Shown piece after piece: positions 17,028 to 24,947 of a DNA stretch of 64,000 nt. Under the pieces are notes generated by a model. It did not search any database. It was not told the origin of the DNA and worked only from the letters and a program-made list of their open reading frames with translations. Location of the stretch: positions 35,297 through 99,296 of the forward strand of contig JAZKGQ010000028.1 of assembly GCA_040385825.1 (NCBI GenBank). The letters run 5' to 3'. The translations under genes and the position numbers were made by a program. This stretch comes from JANNNF01 sp040385825 (GTDB lineage Bacteria; Pseudomonadota; Alphaproteobacteria; Rhodobacterales; Rhodobacteraceae). Within the stretch, counting starts at the first letter, position 1. The number at the start of each line of letters is the position of its first letter.

Positions 17028-18157
17028 CCCCGATGCCCCCAAGATCCATCCTGTTCCTCACCGGCACCCGCGCCGATTTCGGCAAGCTGGAGCCGCTGGC
17101 CGCTGCGGCCCGTGATGCGGGCCACAGGGTCACCTTCTTTGTGACCGGCATGCACATGATGGACCGTTACGGCCTGACCAAGCTGGAGATTCAGCGCATG
17201 GCGGGTGTGCGGGTGCATGAGTTTCTGAACCAGCGCCCCGGCGACGGGCAGGATATCGTGCTGGCCAAGACCGTGATCGGCTTTTCCGACTACATCACCG
17301 AACACCGCCCCGACCTGATCGTCATTCACGGCGACCGGATCGAGGCCGTGGCAGGCGCGCTGGTTGCGGCCACCAACTATATTCCTTCGGCGCATATCGA
17401 GGGCGGCGAAGTGTCGGGCACCATCGACGAGATGTTCCGCCATTGCAATTCCAAGCTGGCGGCGCATCATTTCGTCTCCTCCGATCAGGCGAAAAAGCGG
17501 GTGATGGCGATGGGAGAGCCTGCGTCCTCGATCCATGTCATAGGCTCGCCCGAACTGGATTTTCATGCAGGGCCGTCGGGGGTTACGCTGGATCAGGTCA
17601 AGGCGCGCTATGACATTCCGTTCGACAGCTATGGCATTGCGGTGTTCCATCCGGTAACCTCGGAACAGGCCACCATGGGGGCGCAGGCGGCGGGGCTGTT
17701 TGGCGCGCTGGCAGGGTCGGGGCGGCATTTCGTGGTGATCGCGCCGAACAACGATCCGGGGTCCGAGGCGATCTTTGCCGTGCTGGACGGGCTGCCGAAA
17801 GACCGTTTCCGGGTGATCCCCTCGATGCGCTTTGCCCATTTTTCCGAACTGATGAAGAACGCCGCCTGCATGGTCGGCAATTCCAGCGCCGGGGTGCGCG
17901 AGGTGCCGTTTCTGGGCATTCCGTCGCTGGACATCGGCACCCGGCAGACCAACCGGGCGCTTGCGGCCTCGGTCCAGTCCTGCACCGCGTTTGACAGCGC
18001 CGCGATTGCCGCCTTTCTGGCGCAGCATTGGGGCCAGCGGGTTGCGCCCGACACCGGCTTTGGCCAGGGCCGCGCGGCAGACCGCTTTGCCGCGATCCTC
18101 GGCTCGGCCGCGTTCTGGGATCAGGGGTTGCAAAAAGTGTTCATCGACAATGCCTGA
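17024..18157 (+). CDS. neuC: Hydrolysing UDP-GlcNAc 2-epimerase (NeuC-like)
   Basis: 377 residues with the GT-B-like fold of the epimerase family: TGTRADFGKLEPL at the N-terminus, VIHGDRIEA, the AHIEGGEVSGTIDE loop, and VGNSSAGVREVPFLGIP near the C-terminus. NeuC enzymes release a manno-configured N-acetyl sugar from UDP-GlcNAc (or a bacillosamine derivative), the precursor for NeuB. Together with the NeuB- and NeuA-like genes this completes the three-step core of a nonulosonate route. Confidence 0.9.
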   Translation: MTPMPPRSILFLTGTRADFGKLEPLAAAARDAGHRVTFFVTGMHMMDRYGLTKLEIQRMAGVRVHEFLNQRPGDGQDIVLAKTVIGFSDYITEHRPDLIVIHGDRIEAVAGALVAATNYIPSAHIEGGEVSGTIDEMFRHCNSKLAAHHFVSSDQAKKRVMAMGEPASSIHVIGSPELDFHAGPSGVTLDQVKARYDIPFDSYGIAVFHPVTSEQATMGAQAAGLFGALAGSGRHFVVIAPNNDPGSEAIFAVLDGLPKDRFRVIPSMRFAHFSELMKNAACMVGNSSAGVREVPFLGIPSLDIGTRQTNRALAASVQSCTAFDSAAIAAFLAQHWGQRVAPDTGFGQGRAADRFAAILGSAAFWDQGLQKVFIDNA

Positions 18158-19424
18158 AATCATGGGGCCTGAGCCGATGGGCCTTGCGCTGCGGCTGTAC
18201 TTGCTTGCGAGCCATGCCATCGTGCCGCTGGCCCCCGCCGTGCTGCGCGGCAGGCTGCGGCGCGGCAAGGAAGACCCGGCCCGCTGGCGCGAAAAACTGG
18301 GCGAGGCGACGCAGGCCCGCCCCCCCGGCCGGGTGATCTGGCTGCATGCCGTGGGTCTGGGCGAGGTGCTGGCCCTGCGCGGGCTGATCGAGGCGATGGC
18401 CGCAGAGGCCCCGGACCTGTCGTTTCTGGTCACCTCCTCGGCCCGGTCTTCGGCGCAGGTGATGGCGGCAAACCTGCCCGCCCGCACCCAGCATCAGTTC
18501 CTGCCGCTGGACAGCCCGCACTATCTGGCGCGGTTTCTGGACCATTGGCATCCCGATCTGTCGGTCTGGGCGGAACAGGACATCTGGCCGGGGGCCGTGG
18601 TGGCGGCAGCGGCGCGGGGCATCCCGCTGGCCATGGTCAACGCGCGGATGACTGCGGCCAGCCACCGGAAGCGGGCGCGTATGGCGGGGCTGTACCGCGA
18701 TGTCTTTGCCCGCTTTGCCCTGATCGACGCGCAGGAACCGGCCACCGCGCAGCGGCTGCGCGATCTGGGCGGCGCACAGGTGCAGGTGTCGGGGTCGCTG
18801 AAGGCCGCAGCCCCGCCGCTGGCCTGCGATCCTGTGCACCTCGCGGCAGCAACGGCGGCACTTGCCGGGCGGCGGGTCTGGCTGGCAGCCTCGACCCATC
18901 CGGGCGACGAGGCGGCGGCGATTGCGGCGGTGCGGGCGCTGGCCGATCCTGCGCGCCTGCTGATCCTCGTGCCGCGCGACACCCGCCGGGCGGGCGAGGT
19001 GGCGGCGGCGCTGACCACGGCGGGCCTGCGCTTTGCGCAGCGCAGCCGGGGCGAGGTGCCGGGGGCCAGCGATGCGGTGTGGCTGGCCGACAGCTATGGC
19101 GAGTTGGGGCTGTGGTACAGGCTGGCAGATACCGCGCTGATCGGCGGCGGCTTTGACCGGATCGGCGGCCATAACCCGTGGGAGGCAGCCCATCTGCGCG
19201 CCGCCATCCTGCACGGGCCGGATGTTGCGAATTTCGCTACCGACTATGCCGCATTGCATGCCGCAAACGCCGCGCGGCAGGTGACGGATGATCTGGCGCA
19301 GGCCCTGTCCGACCCCGCCCTGCCCGCGATGGCGGACGCGGGTTTTGCCCGCGTGCAGGCCGCACGGGGGGCACTTGTGCCTCTGGCGCGGCAAGTGGTG
19401 GCCCTGATGGGGACACGCCCATGA
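18150..19424 (+). CDS. 3-deoxy-D-manno-octulosonic acid (Kdo) transferase-like protein, copy 1
   Basis: 424 residues. WaaA-type fold: an N-terminal hydrophobic anchor (about 12-28), HAVGLGEV with the catalytic Glu, EQDIWP, and a C-terminal GGGFDRIGGHNPWEAA nucleotide-sugar motif. WaaA adds Kdo to lipid A at the inner membrane. The conserved SxGE is GLGE here and the copy is the more divergent of two tandem paralogs. Start could also be ATG 18162 or 18177; ATG 18150 gives an eight-base overlap with the epimerase gene. Confidence 0.85.
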   Translation: MPEIMGPEPMGLALRLYLLASHAIVPLAPAVLRGRLRRGKEDPARWREKLGEATQARPPGRVIWLHAVGLGEVLALRGLIEAMAAEAPDLSFLVTSSARSSAQVMAANLPARTQHQFLPLDSPHYLARFLDHWHPDLSVWAEQDIWPGAVVAAAARGIPLAMVNARMTAASHRKRARMAGLYRDVFARFALIDAQEPATAQRLRDLGGAQVQVSGSLKAAAPPLACDPVHLAAATAALAGRRVWLAASTHPGDEAAAIAAVRALADPARLLILVPRDTRRAGEVAAALTTAGLRFAQRSRGEVPGASDAVWLADSYGELGLWYRLADTALIGGGFDRIGGHNPWEAAHLRAAILHGPDVANFATDYAALHAANAARQVTDDLAQALSDPALPAMADAGFARVQAARGALVPLARQVVALMGTRP

Positions 19425-20707
19425 TGCGGGTGTTCCTGCTGGCATGGTCGGCGCTGTGGACGGTGGGCCTGCCGCTGATCTGGGTCTATCTGCGCCGCCG
19501 GGGGCGAAAAGACCCGATGTACACCGCCCATCTGGCCGAACGGCTGGGCCGCTACGGCACAACCCTGCCCGGTGCGGTCTGGGTGCATGCGGTGTCCTTG
19601 GGCGAGGTGCGGTCGGCAGTGCCGCTGATCCAGGCGCTGCTGGCGCAGGGCGACCGGGTGGTGATCACCCTGTTCACCCCCGCAGGCCGGCGCGAGGCTG
19701 AACGCGTCTTTGCCGCCCCGATTGCCGCAGGCCAACTGGCCGCCGTCTGGGTGCCGCTGGAAACGACGTGGGCCTATGCCGGTTTCTTCCGCGCGTTCCA
19801 GCCCCGCTATGGTCTGGTGATGGAGATCGAGATCTGGCCCCGCATGGTCTTTGCAGCCAAGGCGCAGGCTGTGCCGCTGTTCATGTGCAACGCGCAGTAT
19901 CCGGCCAGATCCATCGCCCGCGACGGGCGCGGACTGCGCCTGCGCCAGCAGGTGATGCGCGGCTTTGCCGGAGCCTTCGTCAAATCGCAGCTGCAAGCCG
20001 ACCGGTTCGCCGCCATCGGGGTGCGCAACATCGCGGTGACCGGCGAGTTGCGCTTTGACCAGCCGATCCCACCCGCCCTGATTGCTGCCGGGCAGGACAT
20101 GCGGGCCGCTCTGGGCCTGACCCCGCGCCGCGTGATCGCCCTTGCCAGCACGGTCGAGGGCGAAGATGACATTTACATCAAGGCCATAGCGGCAATTCTT
20201 GCCACGGAAAATCCGCCCTTCATCGTCTATATCCCGCGCCGGTCAGAACGCTTTGCCGAGGTGGAACAGCGCCTGCAGGCGGCTGGTTTTTCAGTGGTGC
20301 GGCGGTCTGCCCTTCCCGCCCGAACGCTGCCTTTGGCCGGGCCGCTGCCCGACATCTTGCTGGGCGACAGCATGGGCGAGATGTATTTCTACCTGACCAT
20401 GGCCGATGCCGTGGTGGTGGGCGGCGGCTTTACCCCGATGGGCGCGCATAACATCATCGAACCGCTGGCCCTGCGCAAACCCGTGATCACCGGGCCAGAA
20501 ATCGGCACCATCGAATACCCGTTCATCGAGGCCGAAGCCGCCGGCGTCGCCGCCCGCGTGCCCGATGCCGCAGCCCTTGCCGCCGCCCTGTCGTCGGATC
20601 AGGCCCCCGACCCCGCCCGCATCGACGCCTTCTTTGTCGCCCATTCCGGCGGCGTCGCGCGGTTTCTGGCAGCCCTGCCGCAGGTTCTGGCGCAGGCAAG
20701 GGGCTAG
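19421..20707 (+). CDS. waaA: 3-deoxy-D-manno-octulosonic acid (Kdo) transferase, copy 2
   Basis: 428 residues, canonical WaaA: N-terminal anchor helix, HAVSLGEVRSAVPL with the catalytic Glu, MEIEIWPRM, LLGDSMGEMYFYL, and GGGFTPMGAHNIIEPLA. It overlaps copy 1 by four bases (ATGA). One of the two presumably attaches the first Kdo residues to lipid A; the other may add a different Kdo or extend the glycan whose sugars are made upstream. Confidence 0.9.
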   Translation: MMRVFLLAWSALWTVGLPLIWVYLRRRGRKDPMYTAHLAERLGRYGTTLPGAVWVHAVSLGEVRSAVPLIQALLAQGDRVVITLFTPAGRREAERVFAAPIAAGQLAAVWVPLETTWAYAGFFRAFQPRYGLVMEIEIWPRMVFAAKAQAVPLFMCNAQYPARSIARDGRGLRLRQQVMRGFAGAFVKSQLQADRFAAIGVRNIAVTGELRFDQPIPPALIAAGQDMRAALGLTPRRVIALASTVEGEDDIYIKAIAAILATENPPFIVYIPRRSERFAEVEQRLQAAGFSVVRRSALPARTLPLAGPLPDILLGDSMGEMYFYLTMADAVVVGGGFTPMGAHNIIEPLALRKPVITGPEIGTIEYPFIEAEAAGVAARVPDAAALAAALSSDQAPDPARIDAFFVAHSGGVARFLAALPQVLAQARG

Positions 20708-20870
20708 GGCAGGATGACCAGCGGCCCGGATTTTCCCGTGTCCCCTTCAACCTGCGCGACGAAAGGGCAATGCCCGACCGCCGGGTGGGCAAGCGACGGC
20801 AGTTCTACGCGGTTTATGGCTCAACTTCTTCCACCGAAGTTCTGCTGGTGATGGCGGCGAATGCCCGCCC

Positions 20871-20948
20871 GAGGGGGCGGCCCCCTCTCGGCGTTTGCGA
20901 AAGCAAACGCCTACCGGGCAATGGGGCATTGCCCGGCGCGCTTCGCGC
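20871..20948. repeat. Cluster of four consecutive hairpins between convergent genes
   Basis: Four non-overlapping or abutting inverted repeats in 78 bases: 20871-20887 (7-bp stem), 20890-20911 (perfect 9-bp stem with a GAAA tetraloop), 20914-20936 (10-bp stem, loop GGG) and 20936-20948 (5-bp stem). They lie in the 288-base gap between waaA (+) and the deacetylase gene (-). No T-tract follows any stem on either strand, so a simple intrinsic terminator is not obvious; a repetitive extragenic palindrome is an alternative. The rest of the gap shows nothing recognisable. Confidence 0.7.
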
Positions 20949-20995
20949 TTGATTCCGGGCTGAAGAAGGTTGGCTCAAGGAACGGTCGTCTCACG

Positions 20996-22117
20996 CTAAC
21001 TCCGCGCGGCCAGTATGGCCACTCTTTGGCGCAACTCGTCGCGGATCGGGCCATGGCGGGGCGCGTCCAGCAGGTGGCGCAGCATCGCAGGGTCAGGTGC
21101 CGCCCGCCCGCCGCCGCCCCAGCTTAGCCCCGCCAGCACGGCCTGCGCGGCCTCCGGCAGCACATCGGGCATGTCCTGCCCCGACAAAAGCCCCCAGATC
21201 GCGGTCCAGCACCGCCCCACCGACCAGGGGTTGTACCCGCCGCCGCCCAGCACCAGAAACCGCGGCGACAGATCGCGCAGCGCCGCCACCACCGCCAGAT
21301 AGGCCCGGTTCGACAGGCACAGCCGCGACAGCGGGTCTTCGGTCAGACTGTCCGCCCCGCATTGCAGCACCACCGCCTGCGGGCGATGCGCCGCCACGCG
21401 CGGCAGGATTACTCGGTCCAGCACCAGCGCCATTTCGCTGTCGTTGAACCCCGCAGGGACCGGCAGGTTCACCGCATTGCCGCCTGCGTCATCCTCCAGC
21501 GCGCCGGTAAAGGGCCAGCGGCCCTGCTCGTGGACCGACAGCATCAAGACCCTTGGGTCGCCCGCAAACCCCTGCGCCACCCCGTCGCAATGATGCGCGT
21601 CGATGTCGACATAGACGATGCGCGTCAGCCCCTGCGCCAGCATGACCCTGATGCCCAGCACCACGTCATTCAGATAGCAGAACCCGTTGGCCCGCGCAGG
21701 CAGGCCGTGATGCGTGCCGCCCCCCGGCACATGGATCACGCCGCCGGACGCCAGCAGCTCGGCCGCCAGCATCACCCCGCCCGCCCCGGTGGCGGGGCGG
21801 CGGTACACTTCGGGGAACACCGGGTTTGACAGGGTGCCCAGGTGATAGCGCGCGCGCATCTCGGGCGTGGCCTCGGCCATCGTCTCGGCCGCTTGCAGCG
21901 CCGCGACATAGGCCGGATCATGCCACAGGGCCAGCGCCGCAGGCCGCGCGCGCGGGCTGGTGCGATAGCGGCCCTGCGGCAGCCAGCCCAGGGCGCGGCT
22001 CAGGTCCATCACGGTTGACACCCGCGGCACCCGCAGCGGGTGGCGCGCGCCATAGGATGACCCGCGATAGATGTCCGACCCGATAAACAGCGGCGGCGGC
22101 GCGGGGGCGGCTGTCAC
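20996..22117 (-). CDS. Histone deacetylase/AcuC-family zinc-dependent deacetylase
   Basis: 373 residues. The zinc and charge-relay motifs are present: GGGTHHG (tandem His), VDIDAHHCDG (zinc Asp and His) and GGGGYNPW near the C-terminus. The family removes acetyl groups from lysines or acetylated amines (AcuC, acetylpolyamine amidohydrolases). The start is GTG 22117, sharing GTGA with the stop of the peroxidase gene upstream, so the two are co-transcribed. Substrate unknown. Confidence 0.9.
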   Translation of the reverse strand: MTAAPAPPPLFIGSDIYRGSSYGARHPLRVPRVSTVMDLSRALGWLPQGRYRTSPRARPAALALWHDPAYVAALQAAETMAEATPEMRARYHLGTLSNPVFPEVYRRPATGAGGVMLAAELLASGGVIHVPGGGTHHGLPARANGFCYLNDVVLGIRVMLAQGLTRIVYVDIDAHHCDGVAQGFAGDPRVLMLSVHEQGRWPFTGALEDDAGGNAVNLPVPAGFNDSEMALVLDRVILPRVAAHRPQAVVLQCGADSLTEDPLSRLCLSNRAYLAVVAALRDLSPRFLVLGGGGYNPWSVGRCWTAIWGLLSGQDMPDVLPEAAQAVLAGLSWGGGGRAAPDPAMLRHLLDAPRHGPIRDELRQRVAILAARS

Positions 22118-22650
22118 CGCAGCAGCGCCTCGATCCGGGTGACGATCTCTGCATCCTGCGGCGGGGTGACCGCCCGCCAGCTGCCGACCACCGCACCATC
22201 GGGACCAAGCAGCAGCTTGTTGAAGTTCCAGTTCGGCGCAAAACCGTAGGTGGCCCTGACCCAGGCATAGAACGGATGCGCCCCCGCGCCGGTGACCGGG
22301 GTGATCGCGGTCATCGGCAGGGTCAGGCCGAAATTGACCGCACAGTATTTCTTGACCGCCGCCTCATCGTCCAGTTCCTGCGCGAAATCATCGGACGGCA
22401 CCGCCAGCACCAGCAACCCGCGCGCGCCGTACGCCTCGTGCAGCGCCTGCAACCCGTCATATTGCCCGGCATAGCCGCACAGCGACGCGGTGTTGACCAC
22501 CAGCACCGGCTTGCCACGCCAGTCGTCCAGATCGATCCTGTCGCCGTCGATCGAGGTGAAGCTGAACCCGGCCCCTGCCGCCTGTGCGGCGGTGGCCAGC
22601 ACAGAAAGCAACAGCATGACAGCCAGAGCGGCGTTTTTCCAAGCCTTCAT
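22114..22650 (-). CDS. Exported glutathione peroxidase-family protein
   Basis: 178 residues with a signal peptide (about 1-24, ending TAAQA). The thioredoxin-fold core keeps the peroxidatic Cys in NTASLCGYAGQYDGL and the WNFNK tryptophan/asparagine of the Gpx active site. Likely reduces peroxides in the periplasm. ATG 22650 has AGGGGAA just upstream; longer in-frame starts would remove the signal peptide from the N-terminus. Overlaps the deacetylase by four bases. Confidence 0.9.
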   Translation of the reverse strand: MKAWKNAALAVMLLLSVLATAAQAAGAGFSFTSIDGDRIDLDDWRGKPVLVVNTASLCGYAGQYDGLQALHEAYGARGLLVLAVPSDDFAQELDDEAAVKKYCAVNFGLTLPMTAITPVTGAGAHPFYAWVRATYGFAPNWNFNKLLLGPDGAVVGSWRAVTPPQDAEIVTRIEALLR

Positions 22651-22844
22651 GTCGTTCCCCTGCCGCAAAACTGCCCGAATGTGATGTAAGCCTGCCATCA
22701 GACCGATCAATGCCGCATCCCCCTGCATTGTGAAGTGTTTTCTACTGCGGTCCCCTGTAAATGGCGTTTCCATGGCGCCATATGCCAAGGACGGCAGACG
22801 CAGGAAAGAATGGCACCGGAACCGGGCCGCACCACAGGCACAGC

Positions 22845-23453
22845 ATGACACAGCAAGGTATTGAACGATTGGATTTTGTGACCTGTGACGCGGTCGGCCC
22901 GCGCAGCCAGTATGGCGCGCTGTGCTGGCGGATGCGCCGCGACCGGGTCGAGGTCTTGCTGATCACCTCGCGCGATACCGGGCGGTGGGTCATTCCCAAG
23001 GGCTGGCCGATGGCGGGCCTGGCACCCGAGGCCGCCGCCGCGCGCGAGGCCTGGGAAGAAGCTGGGGTCGAGGGGGCGGTGGATGGCGCCTCGGCCGGCT
23101 GCTATACCTATCAGAAGGTGCTTGGTCCGACCAATGCCGTGCCCTGCGAGGTGGCCGTGTTCGGCCTGCGGGTGGCGCGGCTGGTCGCGCAGTTTCCCGA
23201 ACGCAAGCAGCGCCGCCGCAAGTGGTTTAGCGTCGCCAAGGCCGCCCGCAAGGTGTGGGAGCCCGAATTGCGCAGTCTGATGCTGGGCTTCGTGCCGCCC
23301 AAGGGCCGCGTCAAGCTGGCGGGCAAGGGCGCCCAGGCTGCGGCCCTGACGCAGGCGACAGATCACGATGCCCGTGCCGCCGCCCTGCTGGCCGACTGGC
23401 AGGCGCAGGACAGCGAGGCGACCGAGGCCGCCCTGCATCAGGACGGCGTTTAG
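22845..23453 (+). CDS. NUDIX hydrolase
   Basis: 202 residues. The NUDIX helix REAWEEAGV is intact, preceded by PKGWPMAGLAPEAAAA as in the diphosphoinositol-polyphosphate-like branch common in alphaproteobacteria. The first Glu of the consensus (GX5E) is Leu. A positively charged C-terminal half follows. Substrate unknown (nucleoside diphosphate derivative). The start at 22845 begins MTQQGIER; upstream in-frame ATGs run into the promoter of the divergent peroxidase gene. Confidence 0.85.
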   Translation: MTQQGIERLDFVTCDAVGPRSQYGALCWRMRRDRVEVLLITSRDTGRWVIPKGWPMAGLAPEAAAAREAWEEAGVEGAVDGASAGCYTYQKVLGPTNAVPCEVAVFGLRVARLVAQFPERKQRRRKWFSVAKAARKVWEPELRSLMLGFVPPKGRVKLAGKGAQAAALTQATDHDARAAALLADWQAQDSEATEAALHQDGV

Positions 23454-23554
23454 GGCATCCCGCAGGCCCGAGTTGCGCCCGGCCCCTGTCCACCCTATGT
23501 GTCTGATGAGGCTGCGATGACCGATCCTGCCTGTTGCGCCAGACTGGACCCCTG

Positions 23555-24007
23555 ATGATCCGCTATTCGCTTTCCTGCGATGCAGGCCATGGTTTTGAAA
23601 GCTGGTTTCAGTCGGCAGAGGCCTGTGCAACGCTTTGCGCCAGCGGCATGGTCACCTGCCCGGTCTGCGGATCGGCCAAGGTAGAAAAGGCGCTGATGGC
23701 CCCGGCGGTGCGACCGGCCCGCACAGCCGCAGCACAGACCGAACCCGCCCCGCCCGCAGAAAACCGGCCCCTGTCCACCCCGGCGTCAGATGCCGAACGC
23801 GCCATGGCCGCCCTGCGTGCCAGGATCGAGGCCAATTCCGAGTATGTCGGCCTGAATTTCGCCGCCGAGGCCCGCGCGATCCATGACGGCGACGCCCCCG
23901 AACGCGCGATCCACGGCGAGGCAAAACCGGATGAGGCCAGGCGCCTGATCGACGATGGCATCCCGGTGGCCGCCCTGCCCTTCCTGCCCGCGCGCAAGAC
24001 CAACTGA
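23555..24007 (+). CDS. DUF1178 family zinc-ribbon-like protein
   Basis: 150 residues starting MIRYSLSCDAGHGFESWF, a typical DUF1178 start. A probable zinc site uses Cys9 with the CPVCG pair about residue 43. The middle (55-85) is Ala/Pro-rich linker; the C-terminal part (EANSEYVGLNFAAEARAIH) is the conserved core. No function is established. It is convergent with the LdtR gene, with only four bases between stops. Confidence 0.88.
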   Translation: MIRYSLSCDAGHGFESWFQSAEACATLCASGMVTCPVCGSAKVEKALMAPAVRPARTAAAQTEPAPPAENRPLSTPASDAERAMAALRARIEANSEYVGLNFAAEARAIHDGDAPERAIHGEAKPDEARRLIDDGIPVAALPFLPARKTN

Positions 24008-24011
24008 ACCG

Positions 24012-24509
24012 TCAGTAGATATAGCGGATCTGTTCGGTCCAGAACCGTTCCATCCGTTTCAGCGACCCGTTGATTTCATCCATGCCGTTCGCGTCGATCA
24101 ACTGACGCTTTTCCATGCCTTCGGCGTGGCGCGCGAACAGATCGCACAGCATCCCCCGCACCCGGCGCCCCTTTTCGGTCAGCCGCACCCGCACCGACCG
24201 GCGGTCGATTTCCGACCGCTGATGGTGCATGTAGCCCAGGTCCACCAGCTTTTTCAGGTTATAGCTGACGTTGGACCCCTGATAATAGCCGCGCGATTTC
24301 AACTCGCCCGCCGTCACCTCGTTCTCGCCGATGTTGAACAGCAACAGCGCCTGCACCGAGTTGATTTCTAGTATAGCCAGCCGTTCGAATTCATCCTTGA
24401 TCACGTCCAGCAACAGCCGGTGCAGCCGTTCGACCAGGGCCAGATTGTCCAGATAACAGGCCAGAAACGCCTTGGCAGAGCCATCGAGTAGGGGTGCGTG
24501 CATCGTCAT
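24012..24509 (-). CDS. ldtR: LdtR-type MarR-family winged-helix transcriptional regulator
   Basis: 165 residues. The winged-helix recognition region YYQGSNVSYNLKKLVDLGY and the wing DRRSVRVRLT match LdtR, known in Rhizobiales to control an L,D-transpeptidase gene and osmotic tolerance. The start at 24509 (MTMHAPLL) follows a GGAGG sequence, though at a long distance; ATG 24503 is the alternative. No L,D-transpeptidase lies nearby. Orthology is by motif recognition only. Confidence 0.82.
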   Translation of the reverse strand: MTMHAPLLDGSAKAFLACYLDNLALVERLHRLLLDVIKDEFERLAILEINSVQALLLFNIGENEVTAGELKSRGYYQGSNVSYNLKKLVDLGYMHHQRSEIDRRSVRVRLTEKGRRVRGMLCDLFARHAEGMEKRQLIDANGMDEINGSLKRMERFWTEQIRYIY

Positions 24510-24590
24510 TCTGTGGTTTCCACCTCCATGTTGATGGGGGCAGAATCGGCACAAAACAAAAACATTCCGTAAACTCGCGCAGATTTCGCC

Positions 24591-24866
24591 TCAAATCCTG
24601 CGATTCAGACGGGTGCGGGCGAAAACCCCGATGCGGCCCAGCAATTCGGCGATCGCTACCGGCGGCGTGGTCTGGCCCAGCAGCCAGGACATCAGATCCT
24701 GATCGTTTTCCTCCAGCAGCAGATCATAGGTCGCAAGGTCCGCCTCGCTCAACCCGTTCAGATGCGCGTCCGACCACGGACCCAGCACCAGATCCATTTC
24801 CTTGGTGCCCCTGCGCCACGACCGCATCGCCATGCGTTTCAGGCGCGCCTCCGCTGTCTCTGCCAT
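24591..24866 (-). CDS. sdhE: Succinate dehydrogenase assembly factor SdhE (FAD assembly)
   Basis: 91 residues, the usual length. It shows the RSWRRGTKEMDL stretch containing the conserved RGxxE motif needed for flavinylation of SdhA, and the LLEENDQDLMSWLLG helix. A cytosolic chaperone for covalent FAD attachment. It lies upstream of ldtR on the same strand (81-base gap) and is divergent from aspC. Confidence 0.92.
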   Translation of the reverse strand: MAETAEARLKRMAMRSWRRGTKEMDLVLGPWSDAHLNGLSEADLATYDLLLEENDQDLMSWLLGQTTPPVAIAELLGRIGVFARTRLNRRI

Positions 24867-24947
24867 GACCTGCCGTTCCTGCTTGCTCTGTCTTGGGGCG
24901 GACCCTAGAACGACATTGCCCGAAACTCCACCGATAAGGACGCCCCG

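Noticed and set aside
20871..20948. Hairpin cluster as a CRISPR array
   Set aside because: The palindromes differ from each other and there are no equal-length spacers; no cas genes are present in the window.
20770..20952. 60-codon plus-strand frame over the four-hairpin cluster
   Set aside because: The codons follow the palindromes; no Shine-Dalgarno or domain.
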